Position numbers and translations under genes: made by a program. A model generated the notes under the pieces. The model saw only the letters and a program-made list of their open reading frames with translations, had not been told where the DNA came from and did no database searches. Below, piece after piece: positions 25,935-36,290 of a DNA stretch of 64,000 nucleotides. Numbering within the stretch: position 1 is the stretch's first letter; every line of letters begins with the position of its first letter. The DNA is from Rostratula benghalensis (lineage: Eukaryota > Chordata > Aves > Charadriiformes > Rostratulidae). The stretch lies in NCBI GenBank assembly GCA_013399305.1, contig VXAI01000013.1, positions 1,334,313-1,398,312 on the forward strand, written 5' to 3'.

Positions 25935-26240
25935 ATAAACCTGTGGAACTCATTGCCATGAGATGCTCTGGATGTCAAAAGTATAAATGCTTACAAAGAG
26001 AGCTACACAAGTCATGGACGAAAAGTGTGCTGAGGACTGTTATACAAGTGATGCAGCAATAGCTTTCACTTCAGGAAATACCTGCATACAGCTTCTCCAA
26101 AGTGAAGGCATTTATCAAGGTAAGTACTACTCTATATGAAGCCTTTCCTGATCATCTTTTTTCTAGAGATGGCTCCTATCAAAGACATGATTCTGGGATG
26201 AAGGGTCATTTAGTCTGTCCCAGACATAGCAATTTTTCTT
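25935..26240 (+). mobile_element. Ancient CR1/L3-type LINE 3' end, highly decayed
   Basis: The start, 'cctgtggaactcattgcca', matches the near-terminal part of the reverse-transcriptase frame of old amniote CR1/L3-type LINEs. It is followed by a decayed 'gacaaattcatggag'-type stretch (here 'cacaagtcatggacg'). About 200 bases later comes the 3' UTR motif 'tctgggatgaagggtcattt', then a 'gtctgtcccagacatagcaa' block, equivalent to the 'ggtctgacccagtatggca' ending of those elements. Spacing between the blocks fits the family. The copy is far more diverged than the bird-type CR1 copies in this window. Confidence 0.7.
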
Positions 26241-29235
26241 GCTGTTCCTAAACTGCCTGTGTGATCTAAGACTACAGGCCCATTGGAATGACTGCAGCTC
26301 AAAGGTAATTGCTCTCCCAGAGCTACTCACATAGCTACTGTATGCAAGATACCCTCTTCAGCAATCAACAAAATGAGACGTCTGTCCAAGATACCTTTGC
26401 TAGTCTTTGCTTATGCTTTAGATCTCCTATTAAATAAGCACCATGTATAACAGAAATGTGAAGCAGGAAATCAAGATTTTTTTTTATACACAGACGATAA
26501 AACTGTGATTTTGCTCTCTCTTAGTTCATTGCAAAGCTGCTATGCTAGGATGTGCTACAGAGATATGTAAGTTGTGCTCTTCACATAAAACATGGGATTA
26601 GAAACTGTTTTAAGCAGAAACAGATTTGGACTTGTAAAAAGCTCCTGTCATTCCAGTGAGTCTCTGCGTGAATGCAAGTGCCCTCCCAAAGGATGCCTAG
26701 GAGATGCACTGAAAAAGCTTTTGAGTGACAGTCAGTCATCTGAGACTCAGCAGTGGTGTCTGTCCCTGCATGCCAGCACAGAAATGCACTCAACTTTGGG
26801 CAAGTGAGGAAGAAGGAGTTGCGGTTGCTGACTGGTTGGCCTTTCCCAGAAAAATCAGCAACAAAATTAAACCACCACACTTCTCAGTGGCAAACCTGTC
26901 TTCCATCCCATAATTGCTGCAGTTTTCAATGCATGGTAATACAATGGATGAAATGCGTCTCTGCAGTTCCCAGCTTCGGTGATCTTTTTTTTCTGAATCT
27001 TCCTATATGATTATTAGAAATTAGAAATATCTGGCATTGATCCCTGTTTAAAACATTCAAATTACTTCATATTGCACGGATTTTGTATTATCCTCGTTTC
27101 ATGCTAATTCTATGATGTGTCAGTTCCCTTATACTTCACTACCATGCTTTATTTGGTAATTTTAACATATTCCTCTCACACGCTGTCTTCTCTTAGGGCA
27201 ATTTAGATTATAGGGACTTGACAGAAAAGAAGAAAAAAAAAAGAAGAATGTGTTAATAAATTCAGCAAGACTTGTAAGAAGGAAGATACAATTTATATCA
27301 AGATAAAAGAAAACACTATGTTTTGGGTTAGTCACTCTCAGTTAAATATGAAAACTGCTATTTCTCACAGGTCTGACAGAAACCTGGATATAAATGCCTT
27401 AATACCTAAGTGCTTCATATGAAGTCAGAGCAACCCTCCTTTTAATAACCTTGTACATTTTATTACAATCTCATCCTCCTGATTTTTACCAAGACCCAAG
27501 ATATTTACTTGGTCAGAATACTTACTGAAATATTAAATAGAAAATCTACCCAAAGCTGTATTAATAAAAGGCATTTAAAGCTATTAACATTATAAACAGT
27601 TACAATGAATCTTTGTAGCCTGGATACTCAGTCTACCCAGAATACAGTTAATAACTTTGCTTCATTAAAGCACTATTTGTGGAAAAGCTCACCTAATTTA
27701 AAACATTGCTGCTTCATATATGGAACCACTCCATTTCTTAGCTGCATCCTCAGATGGACATTGGATTTTGATGTAGCGTTTCTGATAGCCTCCGGATAGC
27801 GTTTCTGATAGCCTGATATAGCCTCCAAAGTGACAACATTATCTACATACTGTTTACTAAATCTTCCAAATCTTCCTCAAAAATAGGTAAATATTTAGTA
27901 GGGAACAAACTTGGTTGATTTCTTTAGTTCTGGCTGAGTGATTCTGTGGCAGTTCATTTAAGAATAAAATACATCTAGTGAGGTACTGGCCTTTAGCGGT
28001 GGCCATGTACCTTTAAAGCTATCTCTAAAACACAATCCTCCTAGTATCCAAAGAACAGGAACATAATTTAATTTTCTCTGTTCTAATCTTGAGGCTCTTT
28101 CTCATACTACAAAATGGTAAATAAATGTCAACTCAAGAAGCAGCAGCAATTTATATTCGTCTACACTAGAAAGTCAGTTCCAAGCTCTTAGATTTATTTT
28201 GCTTTTACAACTCTTAGATCATACAGCCTTTTTGGTATTTTTAGGGTTGAAAAATAATTCCCAAGGGTCTAAGTTTCTCATATCGTACTAGCAGTGTGCA
28301 CCATTCACTCTTCAAATTTGTTGTTTTTTTTTTTCTTTTTAAGGCTTCAATATTTATTCTGAGTATTAAAAATAGAAATACATTTCAATTATGAATCATA
28401 AATTATTGACAACAAAGCAGTATTCAGACCTAGTTCAAAGTGGTTGGGTTTTTTTTTCCATGCAACACTAAAAGCACTGCCATTAAAGTCAACTTAATTT
28501 TGAAAGTTTAGAATAGACCAATAATTCCCTTTTAAAACAGAGGGACAACTTTAAATGAGTTTCCAGAGCTCCTACTTGTACAAAAATACAGTACGTATTT
28601 GTTTCCACAGAGATAACAGCTATTCTGCAACCAACATGTAAAAGCATGTCTCTGGTGTAGTTCCATTGTAAAGAGGATCTTGCCAGCCTCCCTAGTCTTA
28701 CTCTGCATGAAGTCCAATTACCCTTGCTGTAAATAAGTACAGAAAGCTTCACTCTCACTGAACATGAGTTTGTATATCATTACCATCAATTGAAATTGGA
28801 AACCAGTTTAGGCTGGTTTCTTGGAAATCTGACTTTCTTTTCATAAGACATTAATAGATCATATGAAACACTCCTGGACATAGTCTTTTATGTTTAAATC
28901 AAAAAATTCAAAAGAAAACCAAGTAAAAAAACAGTTCTGTATGTTTTCATTGACAGCACATGCGGTGCACGGAGGTTTTTGACTAACTTTGGACTCAGAT
29001 ACTCAGAGTATTTGTGCATCTCTGTTGAGGACATCTAGAAGATACTAATTAATGCCTTCTTTACATTGTCACTGATATTTGTCAAAATCACTCACACAGG
29101 TCAGTTTTCAAGGAAAATACAAATGTTTTCAGTTGACTGAAAGCTTCAGTTTCTTTTCTAATAGTCAGCTGACAAAGATAGGATTCCATCTTTGCAATTA
29201 AGACAGGTATCTGCAGTAACAGAACATCACAGTGC
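26241..29235. other. AT-rich single-copy sequence
   Basis: No gene. A small imperfect tandem duplication lies at 27774-27814. Open frames around 26580-27010 run up to about 99 codons and overlap on both strands, which argues against any being real. Confidence 0.55.
27774..27814 (+). repeat. Short tandem duplication (18-bp core, 23-bp period)
   Basis: The 18-mer TAGCGTTTCTGATAGCCT occurs at 27774-27791 and again, unchanged, at 27797-27814, separated by CCGGA. A partial third TAGCCTCC follows. A small local slippage event. Confidence 0.93.
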
Positions 29236-29640
29236 TGTACTGTTAGGGTCCTGAGGCCACCAACAGCCCTGACTGTCCTTTCCCAGCTCTGACCATGGCT
29301 CCCCAAACTCTGCCAATGGTCCAGGACCCCGTTACAGCCTCCAGAACCATCAGTCCCTCCCACAGAGAGGCTGCAGCAGGGTCACTCTCCAGCTCCACAG
29401 TGCCCTGCTCCACCCAGCTCATGGACCCTACCAAGCTGGGCCAACCCGTGGGCCCATGTTCCAGCCCAGCTTCAGCCTATTCCTCATGCCTGGTGCTGGG
29501 GCTGCCCCAATGCCCCTCATCTTTCTCCTGACTGCAGCTGGGACAGGTCCTGGCTGGTGAAGCCCCTGGCCAGCTGGCCCCTAGGAACCTCCCCTGTGAT
29601 TCCTGGTCCCTATCCCCAGGTCCCTATCAAACCTTAAGGG
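29236..29640. other. GC-rich block of unknown origin
   Basis: About 400 bases rich in C and in CCAGC/CAGCC words sit in DNA that is otherwise strongly AT-rich. CpG dinucleotides are few, so it is not a CpG-island promoter. Open frames of about 80-90 codons exist on both strands, with Ser/Pro/Ala/Gly-rich translations and no recognisable domain. An A-rich stretch with AATAAAATAAAATT lies about 30 bases beyond the end, near 29670. This would suit the 3' end of an old retroelement or processed transcript, but no family is recognisable. Confidence 0.5.
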
Positions 29641-31974
29641 CACCTTGAAGGTACGACCAGATCACTAGAATAAAATAAAATTATTTGGGTCCCTCTGTAT
29701 TCTTTCTTCACCTTTTCTTTCCAAATCTCCATGTTTTCTAGAATGCAACAACCTGTAGCTGTTTGGCAGCCTTGACCGTCAAAAGTGCATCACTCCCATC
29801 TCTGCTTTCAGTGCTGGCTCCCAGCTGAATATGATTTGAAGATCGTTGTTTTGGTCCTGATCTTGAAAGGCCAGCATGTGACTGGCCTTGGCAACATGAG
29901 AGTCTCAGTCTCCCTGATCACCACCTCCCATGACACCTGCATTCCTCTGGGGAAATGGAAATGTCAGACATCAAAGCAAGACTCATGAGCGTGGCAGACA
30001 GTTTTCTCAGCAGCTGGCTTGTGACTAAGAAATTTACTGTGACAGAGATCAGAGTGACCACAAACAAGACGTAAAGCTCAAATGTTTGACCTAGCTTTCC
30101 CAACGTCATGCTAAAAGGAAAAACATCCACTGACAAGAAGATGAAGAGAAACATTAGGACAGAACCTCAGCTGCTGTAAAGGTGTGTTGTTTGGATAAAG
30201 CTAAAGGAGATGAGGATCCTTAACCCGTGGGTCCTCACGTGTATATTACTGTTGCTAGAGGAAGTTTTGCTGAAATAGCTGTGTGGAAGAAAATGATGAT
30301 TTGATGAAATGGAAGATTTCACAAAAGTACAATAACTAAATTTTTAAAGGTATGAGAAATAACAAAAGTAGCACACTCTGCTACTATTATTATATTTTAT
30401 TTTAACCTTATGAAACATGTTTAGTTCAACTAAGTCAAAACATGTCAAATTTTATGTTAATTTGATACACTATAATATTTAACCCATGTCAACTAGTACA
30501 TTATGTCAAGTAAAAGTAATATGATAAAATAGAATATGACACTTTCTGTCATAATATTTCCTGGCATCTTTCGACATATATTATTATTGACATAACATTC
30601 TTAAAATAAAAAAAAAGAAAAAATATTTTAATTGTTCTATCACAACAATTCTTGTGATTGTTACAGTCCAATTACCAAAATAATTATTTCATCAATTGCT
30701 TATAGCCACTATAAAAAATTTAGAATTTCCAGTAGAATGGAAATTTTAAATTTCAAACTTTTGTCGCACGTGCTCAGACAACCAAATATTTTAATGGTAA
30801 TTGTAACACAATATGATAGAAAAACCAAATGGCATTCACTGTATGCTTGTTTGTGTCATAAATAGGCTTCACTATATAAAATTACTGTCAACGTTCAACC
30901 CTTCAAAGATGAAAAGGTGCTAAACAGTATTTATAAAAGTAAACAAGCCATGGATATATTCTGCTTACACAGGAATCTAATAGTTGTCCTTCTGCAGTTT
31001 AAAGACATATATCTCCCAACCTTCTTCCTGTATAACATGCAGAAGATGAAAAAAAGCTTTATCACCCTAAGTGATTTTAGATATTCATCATTAAATCTGT
31101 AGTTATTATGCACAAAATTAATAGAGGATTTGTCTCTTTGGTAAAGGCCTGGGTTTTGTAGGGGTTGCAGTAACATCTGTGCAGTCATTCTGATACTCCC
31201 TATACAGTGTGACACAGGCCTGCATGGCAATCTTTTTTTTAAGCACTAGACATTTCAAACAAAGGCCTTAAATAGTTGGTAAGTGATCTATATAAAAGTT
31301 TTGTCTCATCCACTGACATTTACAGCAGTGACATTATTCTTAATGCTTACCATGTGTTCAGGAACACCAGAGAGGGACATTTTTAGATTCTGGTTAACGA
31401 AAAGTCTATGTTGAAATGAATAGCTCAAAGCACACGGTAAACTAGATTTGCAATTGAAGTCAATGTAAGAAGTTCAGAAGAGAGATCAAAGGAAGGAGCT
31501 TCTGTGGCATGGAGGAAGCAATTTACCTCTTCTCTGAGGCTCTTTATCACCGATTTCACTCACAGGGAAAACTCATGCAATTATGCTCTGCGTAATGTAA
31601 TACTCCAAAAGTGTTACATATAAACCCATGTTTTATAAGCCCTAGTATCCTTATAGAAAGAAGAGAACATTCACAGCTTTAGTGCTATATGACTTCATAG
31701 AAATGGAGCTTCTTGCAGACCCTGGTTGAGGAACAGATTCCAGACCTCTATTCAGATAGAGAAATGTCTTTTTGGACCAGAGTACTATAATCAGAGGAAC
31801 AGAATTAGGGAGAAACCTCCCAGCTCAGTGAATAGCAACCTGCTATCATATTTTCCTTGTTTGAGATAGAACAAAACTAATTTTCTTTTCTGTAATTTTA
31901 CTGACTGGACTTTCTGTAATTAATGGTATGTTTTTCAGACAGTGTCTGCCACCAGAGTGATTCTGTGATTATCC
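29641..31974. other. AT-rich single-copy sequence
   Basis: No gene or repeat recognised. A minus-strand frame of 78 codons at 29918-30154 has a hydrophobic stretch. It lacks any family signature, and its composition does not separate it from background. Confidence 0.5.
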
Positions 31975-32302
31975 CAGAATCATAGAATGGTTAGAGTTGG
32001 AAGGGACCTTAAAGATCATCTAGTTCCAACTCCCCTGCCATGGGCAGGGACACCTCCCATTAGACCAGGTTGCTCAAAGCCCCATCCAGCCTGGCCTTAA
32101 ACACTTGCATGGATGGGGCATCCACTACTTCACTGGGCAACCTGTTCCAGTGTCTCACTACCCTCACAGTAAATAATTTCTTTTTAGTATCTAATCTTAA
32201 TCTCCCCTCTTCAATTTTAAATCCATTACCCCTTGTCCTGTCACTAGACTTCCTGACAAAGAGTCACTCTCCAGCTCTCCTGTGGGCTCCCTTCAGATAC
32301 TG
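31975..32302 (-). mobile_element. CR1 LINE 3' end (minus strand)
   Basis: The plus strand shows the complement of a CR1 3' end: 'cagaatcatagaatggttag', 'gatcatctagttccaactcc', 'ttgctcaaagccccatccag', 'ggcaacctgttccagtgtct', then 'ccttgtcctgtcactagact'. About 328 bases, 5'-truncated within the end of the reverse-transcriptase frame. Its 'gcccatggcaggg' and 'tttgagcaacctgg' blocks differ from the copies at 2937 and 62593, so it belongs to a different CR1 subfamily. Its truncated end lies within about 15 bases of an LTR. Confidence 0.95.
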
Positions 32303-32310
32303 ATTTCTGA

Positions 32311-32912
32311 TGTTTATAATTAACTCCAAGGAATGGTATGCAGAGAGGATTATACTTATTGCTATAACAACGAAGGTCAGCTAACTTGGTTATAGGCCCC
32401 ATTGTAGGGTTGGAAGCAGAAAAGCATAGAGGGGTCCCACCTGTGGGGAGGAGTGAACGGGACAGGTGACCCAGAACTGACCAACTGGGGTATTCCATCC
32501 CCTCTGACCCATGCTCAGTATAAAAGCTGAGGGATCAAAAGAGTCAGCCTCTTTCTTCATTGGCCGGCTTCCAAGGAGGACTCCACTCATCTGCCTCTGA
32601 CTCCAACTCATGCATTCCTGAATCCAGTGTCCATATGCCACTGAGTCCAGTCTGGAATTTTCCCAGTGCTGGCCGGTGACATGTTCATGATCCTGGGAAT
32701 TTAGTTTTCCATATATTTGTAAATATATCATAATTTTCTTGTTAAAATTATCATGTTTTATTTTATTTCATTAAATATTTCATTAAAACTGGTTTAGGGT
32801 TTTTTTCAACTGTAAGTCTTTTTCCCTTATTCTCTCTCTCCCTTCCACTTCTGGGAAGGGAGAAGGACACTCTGTCATTCATTTAATTGGCAACACAGCC
32901 TAAACTGTGATA
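32311..32912 (+). mobile_element. ERVL-type solo LTR (plus strand)
   Basis: A block 'actgaccaactggggtattc' leads into 'atgctcagtataaaagctga', closely parallel to the LTR at 52396. The TATA box TATAAAA is at 32519-32525. ATTAAA signals occur around 32771-32788. A pyrimidine-rich U5 with 'ctctctctcccttcc' follows, and the element ends in 'cctaaactgtgata', equivalent to the 'aaactgtgaca' end of the other copy. No internal retroviral sequence adjoins, so it is a solo LTR. TGTTT is found at 32311-32315 and 32913-32917 and may be a target-site duplication, which would move the true left end by five bases. The left boundary is uncertain. Confidence 0.8.
32519..32525 (+). promoter_or_regulatory. TATA box of the 32.3-kb LTR
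   Basis: TATAAAA preceded by TGCTCAG, the same arrangement as in the LTR at 52.4 kb (TGCTCAATATATAAAG). It would direct transcription rightwards. Whether it is active cannot be seen from sequence. Confidence 0.6.
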
Positions 32913-32947
32913 TGTTTCGTACAAATAATAATAACATTCTCCAAGTG

Positions 32948-32984
32948 TAATAATAATAATAATAGTAATTATAATAGTAATAAT
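32948..32984 (+). repeat. (TAA)n microsatellite, interrupted
   Basis: Roughly twelve TAA-like units with AGTAA and TTATAATAG interruptions. It begins about 35 bases after the LTR end. Confidence 0.9.
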
Positions 32985-35918
32985 CCTGAATAGTAAAGGT
33001 ACAATAATGACCTGATTCAGTTGCACATTAAGAAAAGAATGGGAATTATAAGATCACAGTTTGAAAATTTAATAAAGCTTTGTAATCTGTTTTACTATTA
33101 GTATCTTGACATTGGTAAGAAAATTAAGGTCTTGATAAACTCTTTTTAAGAAATAATAAAAAGCCTTAAAGATAACAGCTTGGATCTCTTCCAGGATGAG
33201 CCATTAGCTGATAATTTGAAAAAAACTTTCTAGTTGGTGTTACTTGAAGCTGCTAAAAATGACAAAGCATTTTTCTTTACACATTTTATTGATGATAAGA
33301 AACAGTCAAAAATTTAGTAATACATGCAAATATTTTTTTCTTGTATGAATTGCTTCCACAAGGAGAACAGGCAGGGTATAAGCTAATCATATGAAAAACC
33401 TTGTTCACGTACCTTTTCGCATCTTGAAACCCCGCAGGAGTATTCAAATAAATACTCTTCCTGTAGATAGAGGGAAACTTTCTCATTGACTTTACTGGAA
33501 GCATGTCAAAAACACAAGTGATATCTCCAAGAGCTCTTTAGTGATAAAGTCTGTTCCTTTCCTATGGCTGCAACACACATGATAAGAATATTCTCTACCT
33601 TAAGATATACACTTGAGGTTTCGGGCTGTTTGAGGCTTTTGGGTGAGGACTGAGAGGGTAAGGAAGACACAAGAAGCAGCTGCTCTGTAACCTAAAAACA
33701 TACTTTCCTTCTTCCCTGTGCACTCAAGATCAGAGAGCAATGTTTGGTGCTTCAGGCTACATGAGACTTGTTCGAGCTTCATAGCTTCTTCTCTTTCTTA
33801 AGAGATACTTTTAGAAATACCTGGAAAAGATTCATTGTAACTTGCTTATTACAGAACTATAACTTCCTATGAAATCAATATTTAAAAAATCTGAAAATAA
33901 ATATAAGAAATAAGTAATATGTTCTTATGTGGACAGGAGACTGGCTTCAATAGCCAGAACTTTTCTAGAGGGCTGCAAGGACTAGGGTTAAGGTATAAAT
34001 TTCTTGCTATTCCATTTCTCATTGTGGAGATTTGTGGCTTTTTTTTTTAATAGTTTTATTTATCTAACAAAGTTGAAAAAAGTGGGAAGACAATGTGGAT
34101 TTAAATATAAGGAGGGACCAGACATCTCAGAGTTTCACTCATCACTTATTGCTAACCATCTTGCATATCTCTAAGTTTAACTACTTAACTGATAAAAGAA
34201 CTTTGCAGATTTTCTTAGCCAGGATGCAGTCCTTTGGTCTGAGGATTTATTCCACAGTTAATCTGTTCAATGAGTTTCCTACTGACATCAAGTTCTTGTC
34301 TAGCAACAAGCAGTATCCATGAATGCACTTCTCAAAAGACCATGACTAGGATCACTCAGAATGTTTTTTATCAGTACAATATATCTTCTAGTTATCAAAA
34401 CTACAGCCAAAACATGTCTTACCATTATATTCTCTGGTTTCTCATGGAAAATATCAGGTTTACACAGTGCCCTTTGGCCTGAAATCAGTAATCTAAAAGT
34501 ATGGCATGAAATTTGTGATCAAAAATCCCACTAATGAGGAGCGAAGGACAAAAATTAAAGTCTATTGCTACAGAAGACAATTCTCTCAGGGTCTCTCAGG
34601 TGGAGCTAAGAGTAGGCTCAAGGATCCAAGCTTCAGCACTCTCTGACACATGTATCAGGTGAATTTCTGTGATTTTGCTTCTTTTAATAAAAAACATTTA
34701 TGTTGCATCCATAACAAATTCTCCATGAATATATACATCAAAACAAACACTAAAATGCTGTCCCATAGTCAAAATTCTTCTTTGTGGAGAAATAAAGAGC
34801 AAAAGACTAAATTTTACATGATGGGAACCAGTGATGTTATTAAATTTATTAGTTTGAAGTACTCACAGATATTGCTAAGAACCAAGGTAGACCAGGAAAG
34901 TCTCTTCCACTTGATTAACTTTGACAGCTACTTCCTTTTAGCATACAATAAATGTTTCTTCCAGACTCCTGTGCTTGCTAAATAATGTTACTATCATCTC
35001 AGGCATAAAGACTCTTGCCCTGAAAAGTTTACAGTATAATTAGAAATAAAAAAGAAAAAATAAATAATCACAGATTTATTATTAATTAATTATATTTGAG
35101 GAGGGGAAGAGATCCACAAGAGGAAACAAAGACACTTAAAAGTATGCAAATACAGATTTTAGATATTTCAGTATTTATTTAAGTGCATTAAATAGATATA
35201 CAGGAGTACTTGGCAGCTCTACCTTAGCTCCTATTTCCACCCTAACCATGCTAGAGTTTTTAAGGTTTTGTTTCTCCCTGTGTATTCTGAAACAACCAAT
35301 CCAGCAAATGTGCTTTAAAGATGGTTCTTGCCAACAAGAAAAAATTCTTTTAAAAACCCCACAACAGCGATATTTGTTTGAACGGCTGTCTTGGTACCAT
35401 CAACCCATGAAGGTGAAACTATTTGGTTTTGTTGTTCTCAAATTGTCCTTTTAAGATCAGGGTCAAACAGATCCCTTTGAGGAAAGAGATTCTTTGCTTC
35501 CAAGCAAGTACAAAGTTCCACAAGGTATAGCAGGCAGACAGGTGAAGAAGTAGAAGTCACAGCAAGTAGAAACCTGAAATGTAAGAAAATCTGAAAATTA
35601 TTAACTGAAATAAAAGTAAAAGTCTGAAAAAAAAGCTCAAACCACAACCTCCATACACATATTGTTACTACTGTTCTAATGAAAAATAAAGAATCTTCAG
35701 GAAATAAATAACCCAGGAGACACTCTTAAAATAAAATCTTCAGCTTGATTCTGATAGAAGTCTAATCTTCATATTCAGCATTCACATATACAATGGGACC
35801 ATTAGCTATCTGAATATGCCCAAGTATAAACCATGGCTGTTCCACAGCTACAGTACTCGAACAGGCTACACAGAGAGTTTGTGGCTTGCAGGTATGGAAA
35901 ATACAGACTGAGCCTGAG
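32985..35918. other. AT-rich single-copy sequence
   Basis: No gene or repeat recognised. The longest open frame (111 codons at 34650-34985, plus) is rich in Phe, Ser, Asn and Lys and has no family signature. Confidence 0.55.
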
Positions 35919-36017
35919 GCAACCTGTTTTAGGCTGTCCTGCTTGAGCAGGAGGATTGGACATAATGACCTCCAGAGGTCCCTGCCAACATCATCCACTC
36001 TGTAATCCATGATAATG
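35919..36017 (+). mobile_element. CR1 LINE 3' tip
   Basis: 'gcaacctgttttaggctgtc', 'ctgcttgagcaggaggattg', 'gacctccagaggtccctgcc' and a degenerate tail 'tctgtaatccatgat' are the last 100 bases of a CR1 element. It is very short and diverged in the tail. The GC-rich block after it belongs to something else. Confidence 0.85.
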
Positions 36018-36029
36018 ATCCATCTTGGG

Positions 36030-36290
36030 TCAGACAAGGGAGCTGTAGTGGTGGGATCCCTGGGGCAGCAGGGACCAGATGAGAGCCTCAGCTGAAAGAG
36101 GCTTCACCAGGGCTGGGGTTCAGACATGGCCACGGCCACTTCATGATGTCTAGAGGTCTCTCCAAGGGTCACAGCATGGAAAGGGCTGCCCTCAGCAGCA
36201 TCAGCTATGAGCTGGCCCTGAGCAGCCAAACCCTCTACATCTATGAAGTAAGGCAGGTCTCCTGGTGCACCCTGGGTTGTTACTGCAACA
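36030..36290 (-). other. GC-rich block with exon-like minus-strand frame
   Basis: On the minus strand a good splice-acceptor pattern (TTTATTATTTGTTGCAG, ending at 36283) is followed by an open frame to a TGA at about 36104. This gives about 59 codons of balanced amino-acid composition, including ATTQGAPGDLPYFIDVEGLA-type sequence (residue A from before the splice point). G+C content rises sharply across the block. I do not recognise the protein. It could be a decayed terminal exon, a long noncoding RNA exon or an unidentified old repeat. No partner exon is identifiable nearby. Confidence 0.3.

Noticed and set aside
29918..30154. 78-codon minus-strand frame with a hydrophobic segment
   Set aside because: No homology recognised, no exon signals in register, and composition typical of random AT-rich frames.
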